Part shown: positions 35,136-44,128 of the stretch, in pieces
How the letters are laid out: the number at the start of each line of letters is the position of its first letter
How positions within the stretch are numbered: the first letter of the stretch is position 1
The notes under the pieces: model-generated
The model's input: only the letters and a program-made list of their open reading frames with translations
What the model was told of the DNA's origin: nothing
Database searches by the model: none
DNA from: Gemmatimonadota bacterium
GTDB taxonomy: Bacteria > Latescibacterota > UBA2968 > GCA-2709665
NCBI GenBank assembly: GCA_028874335.1
Contig: JAPPJY010000039.1
Span: 1 to 64,000, forward strand
Direction of reading: 5' to 3'
Length of the DNA: 64,000 bases
Position numbers and translations under genes: made by a program

Positions 35136-35762
35136 CTACCTGAAGAACATCGAGACCCCGATAGTCGCGACGTGGCGGTTCCTGCGTTCGCCGTCGTTGA
35201 ACAGCGCGACGTAAGCATAACGGGTGGTGAGCGCCGTCCGGTTGGACATTGATCTCCTGAATCCTATGCCTCCGCCCACTTCGCTTACGCCGGCCCACCC
35301 CCAGTAATCTCTGGCGGCGAACGCCTCGAGGAACGGGGATGTGCGCCGGTCCACTCTCAGCGGGAGGTTGAGCCTGTAGAATCCGGACAGCGAGGAGCCG
35401 AATCCGTCTTCGGCCGAAACGGGATATCCGGCCGTGGTCTGCACGGGCGCGACCGGCGTTTCGATGACCTCCGTCCGGTCGCCAAAGCGATCGTATGCCC
35501 GGTTGCCCACCACGAAGGTACCGCCGATCTGGTGCAGGCGGCTCAATGCATACCCTACCGACACGCCGCCCCGATAGAACACTTCACCACCGTCGTTCAT
35601 GCCGGCCGACAGTATCGGAATAATCTCAAGACGTCCCGCCCGAATGGGACTCAGCGTTGCTCCTGCGTCTTCTTCCGGTTCTTCTCCCGGAAAAATGTCC
35701 GCCTGCGCGGGCGTTCCCCAGATCAGCAGTCCGGCAGCCAGAATGACGATTGTGAGTTTCAT
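35136..35762 (-). CDS. Outer-membrane beta-barrel-like protein
   Basis: The 208 aa product has a signal peptide (MKLTIVILAAGLLIWG, then a PAQA cleavage site). The mature part alternates aromatic and polar strands and ends VATIGVSMFFR, close to the aromatic C-terminal signature of outer-membrane barrels. It is probably a small eight-strand-type barrel. No enzymatic motif is seen. Function unknown; it may be a structural or porin-like protein. Confidence 0.7.
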   Translation of the reverse strand: MKLTIVILAAGLLIWGTPAQADIFPGEEPEEDAGATLSPIRAGRLEIIPILSAGMNDGGEVFYRGGVSVGYALSRLHQIGGTFVVGNRAYDRFGDRTEVIETPVAPVQTTAGYPVSAEDGFGSSLSGFYRLNLPLRVDRRTSPFLEAFAARDYWGWAGVSEVGGGIGFRRSMSNRTALTTRYAYVALFNDGERRNRHVATIGVSMFFR

Positions 35763-35868
35763 GGCGATGTTCCTTTCGTTAAGAGGTGTCTGAGCGGCCC
35801 GCGACCGGACCCTCTGATTGTCGTGGCTGCGGTCAGACTGCTATTGTCGGCGCCTGATTCGCGCGATT

Positions 35869-36633
35869 TCAGATACAACCCGGAATGGAGTCACCTCTGA
35901 CCAGCATGGCGTCGTTGTTTTCAGGCGGGCCTGTGTAGCGGCATCTTGCGCTGACATAGTGCGTGGCATAGCCCCGTCGGCGCAGATCGGTTCTGTTCGG
36001 CCGGCTGCAGTGCAGGATCAGACCGTGGTGAAAGCTGCAACTGCCTGCTTTCAGTTCTATGGGTCGTTCCTCCGGCAGCCTGCCGTCCAGTGACATTTCT
36101 TCATAGTCCGCCCATTTCTTACCGGGTATGATCCCGAACCGGTGGGTGCCAGGCAGCATCCAGAGGCATCCGTTTTCGATCGTCGCATCATTCAACGCCG
36201 CCCAGCAGGTGACCATATCGGGAGGGTCGATGTGGAAGCCGAGCGGCATATCCTGGTGGTACGGTTGCCGGGAGCCAATTCTGGGCGGCTTCATAAACCA
36301 CTGGTCCTGATAGAGCTTGAGGTCGGGACCCAGCAGGGACTCGATCACGTCCAGTATCTTCGGATTGCGTGCGTGGGACTCGAATACGTCATCGAAGAAC
36401 GCGAGATGGCTCATCTTCCTCAGGGAGTCCGCATCGGTGCCGGCCGCCGCCTTTCCGGCGTTCACGTCGGGCTCCACTTGCAACAGTCTCGGGGGAATGT
36501 GTCGGGCCCGGCCGCTTGCAACCCATTCGGCCCTTGCGAGAACCGCCTCGACTTCATCGGCGTCGAGCAGGTCCTCAACCACAAGCACACCGTCTTCACG
36601 AAACTGAGCCACCTGCGTCTCGGACAGGTTCAT
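35869..36633 (-). CDS. Phytanoyl-CoA dioxygenase (PhyH) family protein
   Basis: This 254 aa Fe(II)/2-oxoglutarate oxygenase has the iron site PYHQDMP (His, Asp) and a distal His in HHGLILHCSRPNRTD, followed by the Arg-rich stretch that binds 2-oxoglutarate. The conserved AALNDATIENGCLWMLPGTH core is clear. I use the ATG at 36633 with GAGGT upstream; the ATG at 36660 overlaps the upstream stop (ATGA) and is also plausible. It is the second PhyH gene in the window. The substrate is unknown. Confidence 0.88.
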   Translation of the reverse strand: MNLSETQVAQFREDGVLVVEDLLDADEVEAVLARAEWVASGRARHIPPRLLQVEPDVNAGKAAAGTDADSLRKMSHLAFFDDVFESHARNPKILDVIESLLGPDLKLYQDQWFMKPPRIGSRQPYHQDMPLGFHIDPPDMVTCWAALNDATIENGCLWMLPGTHRFGIIPGKKWADYEEMSLDGRLPEERPIELKAGSCSFHHGLILHCSRPNRTDLRRRGYATHYVSARCRYTGPPENNDAMLVRGDSIPGCI

Positions 36634-36656
36634 CTCACACCTCGCAACCGAACCGT

Positions 36657-37595
36657 TCATCTCACGCCGGACTCGATGCCCCGTGGAAACACGTTGCCCT
36701 GAAAGGAAAGGCCGACCGCGGCCATCCAGCCGGCCGGATAGTTGCGGCCGTGGACCGAAATGTTCATTGCCGTTTCCAGTGTAAACCTGCGAAATGGCCC
36801 CAGGCTGATCCACGGCGAAATATAGGTGATCCTCTTGATGTCCGACTGGATTCTGGCGCCAAAGACGGCAGCGGCCTTGCCGCGGATACCGTGGACCTTG
36901 ACGCCGACCAGCACCGTACGGCGCACCCGTACGCCGGCTTCCGCGAGGAAGGTCCACTCGTTTCCGGGATCCCGGTCGGTCTCTGCGTTCCTCGAGCGAA
37001 GCCTGTAGCCGATATCGGCGTTGGCATAGACCGGTATGGGCCAGAAGGACCTGCCCAGTTGAACGGCGGCGTCGAAGTCCCACTGCCCCTCTCCAACCGG
37101 AATCAGACCGTCTTCATTGACGAATTCGCCGGATGGGGCCTTGAAACCCAATTTCAACGTGCCCAGGGTGCGCAGGTTGAACAGGTTGACCTTGAGGAAT
37201 CCGCGAATGTCTCCGAAACCGGTCGCCCGCCGCGGTTCTCCAAAACCGGTGAGGAGCGGCGTGTCCTGATACTCCTGCCGGAAGAAGGGCAACTGAATGC
37301 CGACGTCGATCCTGTCGGTCGCGCCGTAGAACAGATCGAAAAACAGGGCGCGGGAACGGTACCTGCCGTTAAACCGGTACGGGGCGCGGTTTCCGGCGTT
37401 GTAGACCCTCGCGGGATCCGGCCCTCTTCCCGATCCCGCCGCACCGACGTATTCTTCGTGTGTCGTCTGGCCCAGAACGGCAACCTTGCACCATACGTGA
37501 TTCCTGGGGAGCGTCCACGCGCCTGCAATAACGTCTTCAGGAATCTGGCAGACGAGGGCCACGAGCAGCGTGATCGTGCGGAACCTGAGAAGCAT
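36657..37595 (-). CDS. Putative outer-membrane beta-barrel protein
   Basis: The 312 aa product has a signal peptide (LRFRTITLLVALVCQIPEDV, then IAGA). The body shows barrel-like alternation with an Asp-rich turn pattern (FYGATDRIDVGIQLPFFRQ, later GFGDIRGFLKVNLF). This resembles phenol-degradation MetA-type or other transporter-like barrels. The gene overlaps the PhyH gene at ATGA. Function unknown. Confidence 0.65.
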   Translation of the reverse strand: MLLRFRTITLLVALVCQIPEDVIAGAWTLPRNHVWCKVAVLGQTTHEEYVGAAGSGRGPDPARVYNAGNRAPYRFNGRYRSRALFFDLFYGATDRIDVGIQLPFFRQEYQDTPLLTGFGEPRRATGFGDIRGFLKVNLFNLRTLGTLKLGFKAPSGEFVNEDGLIPVGEGQWDFDAAVQLGRSFWPIPVYANADIGYRLRSRNAETDRDPGNEWTFLAEAGVRVRRTVLVGVKVHGIRGKAAAVFGARIQSDIKRITYISPWISLGPFRRFTLETAMNISVHGRNYPAGWMAAVGLSFQGNVFPRGIESGVR

Positions 37596-37723
37596 GTTCT
37601 TCCTGTAACGTACCGAGGGTCGGAATCAGAACACGTTAGGCGCGTCATCGATCACGGCGCTGCTGAAACAGCCTGTCCCGCTTCCATTCGGATTCGGTGT
37701 TTCGGGTATTCCTCGCGCTGCCG

Positions 37724-37800
37724 TCAGGGCTCGTAAACCGCGGTGTCCTGCCAGAATGTCGTACGGTCGGGCGCGTTCGATGCACCGGGTCTTGCGTCTG
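37724..37800 (-). pseudogene. Remnant of a second DUF3179 gene (C-terminus)
   Basis: On the minus strand this segment encodes TTFWQDTAVYEP and a stop, closely matching the C-terminus ITFWQDTEVFED of the intact DUF3179 protein at 33749. The nucleotide stretch TCCTGCCAGAATGT is shared. The upstream frame does not continue as DUF3179, so only the tail survives. Confidence 0.55.
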
Positions 37801-38002
37801 TGCAATGAAATTTAACCAGTTTGAACCGCAAAAAAAAGTACAATAAGCGCAAATTCCCTGTATTTTCATGGCCGGGACGGCGATTGTGGGCCGGCTTTGG
37901 TCGATCCGGCTCGCAGAACGGCCAGGCCGAAGTCATTCCTGGCGGGAATGGGATTCACACCATAGTTCTTGCTTTTGCAATGAACCGTGTCTAAATTATC
38001 TA
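37801..38002. other. Gene-free stretch
   Basis: An AT-rich patch with a run of eight A (around 37830) and no supported gene. No promoter for the minus-strand outer-membrane gene could be assigned with confidence. Confidence 0.4.
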
Positions 38003-38166
38003 TGAAGCTGTTTTGAAATTACCGGTGAGTTCCCGAGCGCGAGCGAAAAAGTGGCGGTCAAGGCGGGCAAATCCGTCCATATTTGTCTATACGGGTGGGT
38101 TTGACCAACGCTGACCGGCGCTTTTGCAGCCGCGCGAAGACCGCTGGGAATTTTAAGACAGCTTCA
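38003..38166 (-). repeat. Foldback MITE-like repeat family A, copy 4
   Basis: This 164 bp copy is inverted relative to copies 1-3. The ends TGAAGCTGTTTTGAAATT and AATTTTAAGACAGCTTCA are clear. It lacks the additional central segment, like copy 1. It lies 50 bp upstream of uvrB and does not touch a stop codon. Confidence 0.87.
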
Positions 38167-38216
38167 ATACATTTGGTCACTGTTTATCCGGTTGGGAACG
38201 TGTCACGAGGCGGATC

Positions 38217-40226
38217 GTGAAGAGATTTCGGGTACAGGCGCCTTTTGAGCCGGCGGGCGACCAGCCGGAGGCAATCGCTGAATTGAGCGAGGGCATCCGG
38301 CGAGGCGACCGGTTTCAGACCCTTTTGGGGGCGACCGGAACGGGCAAGACGTATACGATCTCGAAAGTCATCGAGTCGATACAGATGCCAACCCTGGTCA
38401 TCTCGCACAACAAGACGCTGGCGGCTCAGCTGTATGGTGAATTCAAGACATTTTTCCCGGACAACGCGGTGGAGTATTTCATTTCCTATTACGACTACTA
38501 TCAGCCCGAGGCGTATAAGCCGGTGACGGATACGTTCATCGAAAAGGAAGCCGACATCAACGATGAGATCAACCGGCTTCGCCTGCGAGCGACGAGTGCG
38601 CTGATGGAGCGTCAGGACGTGATCATCGTGGCCAGCGTATCCTGCATTTACGGGATCGGCAATCCGGAAGAGTACGAGGGCATGCACGTCATGATCGACC
38701 GGGGGGACAGGGTGGACCGGGACGAGCTGCTTCGCCGCCTGGTTGACATACACTATACGCGAAACGACGTGGATTTCGGACCCGGGACGTTTCGCGTGCG
38801 CGGCGACGTGGTGGAAATCTATCGACCCGACCGGGACGATCCGGTTCGCGTGGAATTCTTCGGAGACGAGGTGGACGCCATCAGTCTTGTGCGGCCCGTG
38901 ACCGGGGAGGTGCTGGATTCGCGGGAACGGGCCGCGATCTATCCGGCGCGGCACTTCGTGACCAGCGGACAGCGGATCGAGCAGGCCATCGGGCAGATCG
39001 AAATCGACATGGCCGAGCAGCTGGAGGCGTTCAAGAACCAGGGAAAACTGCTTGAAGCCCAGCGGCTGGAGACCCGGACGCGGTACGATATCGAGATGAT
39101 GCGGGAGATCGGCTACTGCGCGGGGATCGAGAATTACTCCAGATACATCGACGGCAGGGCGCCGGGCCAGCCGCCCCACGTACTGCTGGACTATTTCCCT
39201 GAGGACTTCCTCATCGTCATCGACGAGTCGCACGTGACGCTGCCGCAGATCCGCGGTATGTGGAACGCCGACCGGTCCCGGAAGACGACACTGGTGGAAC
39301 ACGGGTTCCGGCTGCCTGCCGCTCTGGACAACCGTCCGCTCTATTTCGATGAATTCGAAGGCAAGGTCAATGCGGCGATCTTCATGTCCGCCACACCCGC
39401 GGACTATGAACTGGAAACGACAAAGGGAATTGTGGTCGAACAGATCATTCGTCCGACCGGGATTCTGGATCCGGAGATGCTGGTTCGTCCCGTGCGCGGA
39501 CAGGTTGACGATCTGATCGACGAGGTCCGCGAGCGTGTGGACCGAAGGGAACGTGTGCTGGTCACCGCGCTGACCAAGAGAATGTCCGAGGACCTGGCCG
39601 AATACATGCGGGATCTGGGTATACGCGCGCGCTATATGCATTCGGAAATCGACTCATTGGAACGTGTCGATATCATCAGGGCGCTGCGTCTGGGCGAGTT
39701 CGACGTTCTCGTGGGTGTGAATCTGCTGCGCGAAGGACTGGATCTGCCGGAAGTGTCCCTTGTCGCGATCCTGGATGCGGATAAAGAGGGCTTCCTGCGC
39801 TCGACGCGTTCGCTGATTCAGACGGCGGGGCGCGCGGCCAGGAATCTGGCCGGACAGGTCATATTGTACGCGGACGAGGTGACGGACTCCATTCGGCGGG
39901 CGATCGACGAGACCGACCGCAGGCGTCAGGTGCAGCAGGCATACAACGAAAGGCTGGGTGTTGTGCCCGAGACGGTCTACAAGAGCCGGGATGAGATCCT
40001 TCAGACGACGGCCGTCGCCGATGCCGGGCAGGACGAGATGCCGGCCGCGGCGGAGGAGTTGTCCGCGTACGAGGCCGGCGCCGATATTACGGACATGATT
40101 GCAGAACTCGAAGACAAGATGGCCAGGGCAGCGGCGGAACTGGCGTTCGAGCGGGCGGCCGAATACAGGGACCGGATCAACCAGTTGAAATCGGGCATGA
40201 AGAGGGTCTCTGACGACGCCGCGTAG
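38217..40226 (+). CDS. uvrB: Excinuclease ABC subunit B
   Basis: UvrB is the damage-verification helicase of nucleotide excision repair. The 669 aa product is of normal length. Walker A GATGTGKT lies near residues 39-46, the beta-hairpin [10 protein letters not shown] is intact, DESH is the Walker B equivalent, and helicase motif VI contains QTAGRAARN. The C-terminal UVR motif ([19 protein letters not shown]), which binds UvrC/UvrA, is present. The start is GTG with GAGG upstream. It heads uvrB-nadC-birA-coaX. Confidence 0.98.
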   Translation: MKRFRVQAPFEPAGDQPEAIAELSEGIRRGDRFQTLLGATGTGKTYTISKVIESIQMPTLVISHNKTLAAQLYGEFKTFFPDNAVEYFISYYDYYQPEAYKPVTDTFIEKEADINDEINRLRLRATSALMERQDVIIVASVSCIYGIGNPEEYEGMHVMIDRGDRVDRDELLRRLVDIHYTRNDVDFGPGTFRVRGDVVEIYRPDRDDPVRVEFFGDEVDAISLVRPVTGEVLDSRERAAIYPARHFVTSGQRIEQAIGQIEIDMAEQLEAFKNQGKLLEAQRLETRTRYDIEMMREIGYCAGIENYSRYIDGRAPGQPPHVLLDYFPEDFLIVIDESHVTLPQIRGMWNADRSRKTTLVEHGFRLPAALDNRPLYFDEFEGKVNAAIFMSATPADYELETTKGIVVEQIIRPTGILDPEMLVRPVRGQVDDLIDEVRERVDRRERVLVTALTKRMSEDLAEYMRDLGIRARYMHSEIDSLERVDIIRALRLGEFDVLVGVNLLREGLDLPEVSLVAILDADKEGFLRSTRSLIQTAGRAARNLAGQVILYADEVTDSIRRAIDETDRRRQVQQAYNERLGVVPETVYKSRDEILQTTAVADAGQDEMPAAAEELSAYEAGADITDMIAELEDKMARAAAELAFERAAEYRDRINQLKSGMKRVSDDAA

Positions 40227-40244
40227 GCGGAAAGCCGGACTGTG

Positions 40245-41108
40245 ATGTCGGACCTGACGGAATGGCACGGCCTCGACCGCGTGGTCGACGCCGCGATTAT
40301 GGAAGACGTGGGCGACGGTGATATTTCAACCGCCTGGACCGTGCGCCGGAACGCGTGGGCGCGAGCCGTCGTTGTTGCGAGGGAGGCGGGTGTGATCGCG
40401 GGTCTGGCGGTAGCCGGACGGGTATTTCACAGGGTCGACGCTCGAATACAGGTGACGCCTCGAACGGAGGATGGCGCGCGCGTCGATGCGGAGGATGTGC
40501 TGGCGGAGGTCGCCGGCCCTGCGCGCGGCATCCTGACGGCGGAACGGACGGCATTGAATTTCCTGCAGCGCATGTCCGGAATCGCAACACTGGCGGCGGC
40601 CTACGTGGCCGCCGTTGCCGGTACGGGCGTCAGGATTCTCGACACACGGAAGACGTCGCCCGGGCTGCGGATACTGGACAAATACGCGGTCGCCGCCGGG
40701 GGAGGAACGAACCACCGTTCCGGCCTGCACGATATGGTTCTGCTGAAGGAAAATCACATCGAAGCGGCCGACGGTATCGGACCGGCGGTGGCGGCGGTGA
40801 AGTCGGCGATGGCCAGGGACCGCAAGCGGGTGATGATCGAAGTGGAGGTAAAGACCCTTCGCGAGCTGGACGACGCGCTGGCCGCGGGCGTGGACCGGGT
40901 GATGCTGGACAACATGGATCCGGACACCATTCGCCACGCGGTGGCGCGGGTGAGGGCCGCCGGGCCGGAAGGCCCGCACCTCGAAGCTTCCGGCAACGTC
41001 ACCCTCAAGAACGTCCGCACCGTTGCCGAGACCGGCGTGGACCTGATTTCGGTTGGCGCACTGACGCACTCGGCGCACGCCATGGATATGAGCCTGCTGT
41101 TCCAATGA
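40245..41108 (+). CDS. nadC: Nicotinate-nucleotide diphosphorylase (carboxylating)
   Basis: NadC makes nicotinate mononucleotide from quinolinate and PRPP in NAD synthesis. The 287 aa product has the signatures LNFLQRMSGIAT, LDTRKTSPGLR, GGGTNHRSGLHD, LLKENH, IEVEV and DNMDPDTIRHAV near the C-terminal barrel. A GTG at 40242 is an alternative start. Its stop overlaps the birA start (ATGA). nadA and nadB are not in the window. Confidence 0.96.
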   Translation: MSDLTEWHGLDRVVDAAIMEDVGDGDISTAWTVRRNAWARAVVVAREAGVIAGLAVAGRVFHRVDARIQVTPRTEDGARVDAEDVLAEVAGPARGILTAERTALNFLQRMSGIATLAAAYVAAVAGTGVRILDTRKTSPGLRILDKYAVAAGGGTNHRSGLHDMVLLKENHIEAADGIGPAVAAVKSAMARDRKRVMIEVEVKTLRELDDALAAGVDRVMLDNMDPDTIRHAVARVRAAGPEGPHLEASGNVTLKNVRTVAETGVDLISVGALTHSAHAMDMSLLFQ

Positions 41109-42139
41109 GCGCGAAACGGGCGTATTCTTCGAAGGGGTCTACCGGCTTCACGGGTGTCGCCGAAACGCCGATCGCGTATCGGGTTCTCGAGTTGCTTGGC
41201 AAGGAGCGGACAACGCCCGTTCCTGTTCGGGATATCGCGGTTCTGCTCTCATGCAGAACCGCCGACGTGCTTGGCGCGGTCGAAGCGATGCGCCGTCTCG
41301 GTTATTCTGTTTCGGATTGCCCTGGAGCGGGCATTCGTCTGGCCACCGAAACCGACGTGATCGTCCGGAGCCGCCTTCTGGACGGACTCGGCCCCCGTGT
41401 TCTGGGCCGGTCGCCCGTCTGCTTCCTGGAGCTGGATTCGACCAATGCCGTGGCGACCCGGGCCGCTCTGACCGGCGCGGCGCACGGAACCGTGGTGCTT
41501 GCGGAACATCAGAGGGCCGGTCGGGGGCGCCTTGGCAGAAACTGGTTTTCGCCGCCCGGCGTGGGGCTCTGGTTCTCGCTGATTCTCCGTTACGATCTGA
41601 CCGCTTCACGCGCCTGGATGCTTACCCTCGGCGCGGCCGTCGCTCTTGCCGACGCCGTTGAGGCTGCAACCGGAGTATGCCCGGACGTCAGGTGGCCGAA
41701 CGACCTGTACCTGAACGATCGCAAGCTGGCGGGCATACTTACCGAGGTGCGCGGCAGAGACGACAGATTGGACTTCGCCGTACTTGGAATCGGGATTAAC
41801 GTCAATCAGGAAGAGGCCGACTTTCCCGCGAGCTTGCAGGATACCGCGACCTCCCTTCGGTGCGGCACGGGCCGGACACACGACCGGACGGCGTTTCTGG
41901 CAGAAGCGTTGCGGGCGCTGGAACAGGTATACGCCGTGCTCGATGCCGAAAGGATCAGGAAATTGTGGACGGCCAGAGCCCGGATGCCGGGCAAACGGGT
42001 TTGCATCATGACGCATGCGGGCCCTGTCCGTGGAGTGGCGGAGGACGTCGGGACCGATGGCGCGCTGCTGGTGCGGGGCGCGGACGGCGGCGTACGGAGG
42101 GTCCTGGGCGGCGACGTGGGAGACGATACGAGTGTTTAA
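41105..42139 (+). CDS. birA: Biotin--[acetyl-CoA-carboxylase] ligase
   Basis: BirA activates biotin to biotinyl-AMP and attaches it to carboxylase carrier proteins. The 344 aa product has an N-terminal winged-helix region (VPVRDIAVLLSCRTADVLGA), so it may also be a biotin-responsive repressor. The catalytic GRGRLGRNWFSPPG, the WPNDLYLNDRKLAGILTE core and a C-terminal SH3-like domain follow. Translation is coupled to nadC. I saw no obvious operator site. Confidence 0.95.
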   Translation: MSAKRAYSSKGSTGFTGVAETPIAYRVLELLGKERTTPVPVRDIAVLLSCRTADVLGAVEAMRRLGYSVSDCPGAGIRLATETDVIVRSRLLDGLGPRVLGRSPVCFLELDSTNAVATRAALTGAAHGTVVLAEHQRAGRGRLGRNWFSPPGVGLWFSLILRYDLTASRAWMLTLGAAVALADAVEAATGVCPDVRWPNDLYLNDRKLAGILTEVRGRDDRLDFAVLGIGINVNQEEADFPASLQDTATSLRCGTGRTHDRTAFLAEALRALEQVYAVLDAERIRKLWTARARMPGKRVCIMTHAGPVRGVAEDVGTDGALLVRGADGGVRRVLGGDVGDDTSV

Positions 42140-42203
42140 CGTTCCTTCACTGACGGGGCCTTGATTGTGGGTCCGCAGTTTTCGGACAGCACGCCAAACC
42201 TGA

Positions 42204-42971
42204 ATGTTTCTCGCATTTGACATCGGGAATTCCAGCATCGGCTGCGCCGTGTTCGACGACGAAGAACTGCGGACTCGCTGGCGCATGGACACGGAGCTTG
42301 CCAGCGCTGTGTACTCAACCTGCCTTGTCGACGTTCTGGAACGCGCGGGCATCGGGCTCAGCGCGGTGGAAGGGGCCATTGCGTCGTCGGTGGTCAGGGG
42401 TATGACGGATGTGATGGGCAGGGCCGTCCGGTCGGTGGCGGGTTGCGACCTGATCGAGGCCGATCCCCGGACCGATCCCGGGATCGACGTCGCCGTGGAG
42501 AAGCCCGAGGCGGTGGGCGTCGACCGGCTTCTGGCTGCGGGGGCCGCGTTCAGGCGGGTCGGCGGTTCCGTCATTGTCGTTGACGCGGGGACGGCCCTTA
42601 CCGTCGACCTGGTGTCCTCCGCAGGATGTTTTATGGGCGGCACGATCTCGCCGGGGCTGAAGGCGATGGCGAATGCGCTGTCATCGGGGACCAGTTTGCT
42701 GCCGGAAGTCAACCTCGCGGCGCCTGCATCGGCGCTGGGGCGGGACACGCGGGAGTGTATACGGGCGGGTGTATTATTCGGTGCGGCGGGCGCCGTGGAC
42801 CGGGTGGTGGAAGAGCTGAGCGACGCAGCGGACCGGCCGCCGAGGGTCGTCCTCACCGGCGGGGACGCGCACGTCCTTTCGCCCTTTCTCAAATCGACTC
42901 ACGATTCCGAACCCGATCTTGTGCTGCGCGGACTGGCTTGCGCGTTCGGGAAACGGAAACCGAAAACGTAG
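42204..42971 (+). CDS. coaX: Type III pantothenate kinase
   Basis: CoaX phosphorylates pantothenate, the first step of coenzyme A synthesis, and is insensitive to feedback by CoA. The 255 aa protein has the acetate/sugar-kinase fold motifs FLAFDIGNSS at the N-terminus, GVDRLLAAGAA, VVDAGTALTVD and GGTISPGLKAM. It often sits next to birA, as here. The ribosome site is weak. Confidence 0.95.
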   Translation: MFLAFDIGNSSIGCAVFDDEELRTRWRMDTELASAVYSTCLVDVLERAGIGLSAVEGAIASSVVRGMTDVMGRAVRSVAGCDLIEADPRTDPGIDVAVEKPEAVGVDRLLAAGAAFRRVGGSVIVVDAGTALTVDLVSSAGCFMGGTISPGLKAMANALSSGTSLLPEVNLAAPASALGRDTRECIRAGVLFGAAGAVDRVVEELSDAADRPPRVVLTGGDAHVLSPFLKSTHDSEPDLVLRGLACAFGKRKPKT

Positions 42972-43000
42972 ACGAGCGGAAGAATAATTCCTGCGTGCGT

Positions 43001-43840
43001 TTACGAGTTCGCGTTACCGTTCGGTTCCCCGGAGGACGATTCGACGAGGGATTTCAGCGTTCTCAGGTTACGTTCGGCGGTTGACAGCGCGTCGTCCATG
43101 GATGGCGTCTCAAACACGAGCGGGCCGGCGTATTCCACGTCAATCAACGCCTTCAGGCAGCCTTCCAGGTCGATTTCGCCCTCGCCCACGTAACACGGAG
43201 CCCGGTCTGTTCGCGGATCTTTGATGTGGACCTGAACAATCCGGTCTCCCAGGCAGCGGATATCCGCGACGGAGTTGCTGCCCAGCATCTGCGCGTTGCC
43301 AACGTCGAAGTAGGCCCCGACGTACGGATTATCCACTGCATCGATCAGCTCCATCATCTGTTCACCGGTCACGACGTGGCTGCGACCCACGTTCTCCAGG
43401 CCGATGCGGACGCCCTGGCCGGCCGCCTGTGAGGCAACGGCGCGGGTTTCGTATGCCCAGCGATGGGCGGCCTCGCGCGGGGGCAATCCCAGCGGATTCG
43501 TGACCGGAATGAGTATGGTCCCGATGCCCAGAACGTTGCAGGCGTGAATGGCCTGGAAGACGATCTGTTTGGCCATGAATCGGTTCGCCACGTCCGGGTC
43601 GGCAAAGGTGAAATGCCAGAACGTGTGAAGACACACGGAGAAGACAGGAACGCCGGCCGATTCGGCGCGCTGTCCCAGCGCGTCGATGCCCTCATCGTTC
43701 CAGAGGTCGGAGGCGCGGTAGGTGCCTGCCCGAACGCCCAGCTCAACGCCGTCGTAACCGAGCGCCTTCGCTCGTGGGAACACATTCACCCAGTTCGACT
43801 GAATTACATCTTCCAGAATTCCGAATTTGAAACGGTCCAT
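43001..43840 (-). CDS. Sugar phosphate isomerase/epimerase-like TIM-barrel protein
   Basis: The 279 aa TIM-barrel protein has Glu in IGLENVGRSH, Asp in AYFDVGNAQ, His in QVHIKDPR and Glu in LVFETPS, the four metal ligands of the superfamily. The HIKD pattern is common in inosose dehydratase or L-ribulose/xylulose-phosphate epimerase relatives. It is divergent from the next isomerase gene at 44129, with face-to-face promoters between. The substrate is unknown. Confidence 0.88.
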   Translation of the reverse strand: MDRFKFGILEDVIQSNWVNVFPRAKALGYDGVELGVRAGTYRASDLWNDEGIDALGQRAESAGVPVFSVCLHTFWHFTFADPDVANRFMAKQIVFQAIHACNVLGIGTILIPVTNPLGLPPREAAHRWAYETRAVASQAAGQGVRIGLENVGRSHVVTGEQMMELIDAVDNPYVGAYFDVGNAQMLGSNSVADIRCLGDRIVQVHIKDPRTDRAPCYVGEGEIDLEGCLKALIDVEYAGPLVFETPSMDDALSTAERNLRTLKSLVESSSGEPNGNANS

Positions 43841-43954
43841 TTACTTCCTTCCGGAAATCGACAGTAACAGTTGATCAGGATTCTCGTCTTTCCGCATCCT
43901 TCGCGAAAGTGAGGGCAAATCGGGTCCGGAAACCGGATTCCACTGCGTCCGGCT

Positions 43955-43984
43955 AAATTAAAAAAGGTCAGGGGTCCTGTCAAC
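43955..43984 (-). promoter_or_regulatory. Sigma-70-type promoter of isomerase gene (43001)
   Basis: Minus-strand TTGACA (43984-43979), 18 bp, TAATTT (43960-43955), about 115 nt upstream of the start. Confidence 0.75.
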
Positions 43985-44073
43985 CGGATCGTTTATTCAC
44001 GCAGGCGAAGTAGTCCCTGTTTCTTTTCCGGTCGGCCGGTCGATCGAATCGCATCGGCATGCCGTCATACGGT

Positions 44074-44102
44074 TTGACATCGGATCGAGGTCGGGGTATT
44101 AT
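44074..44102 (+). promoter_or_regulatory. Sigma-70-type promoter of isomerase gene (44129)
   Basis: TTGACA (44074-44079), 17 bp, TATTAT (44097-44102), 27 nt before the start codon. Confidence 0.82.
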
Positions 44103-44128
44103 GGGTCCATTTCGGAGGAGGCGGGGCG

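Noticed and set aside
38184-39641. 485 codon minus-strand open frame opposite uvrB
   Set aside because: uvrB is unmistakable; the antisense frame is a composition artefact.
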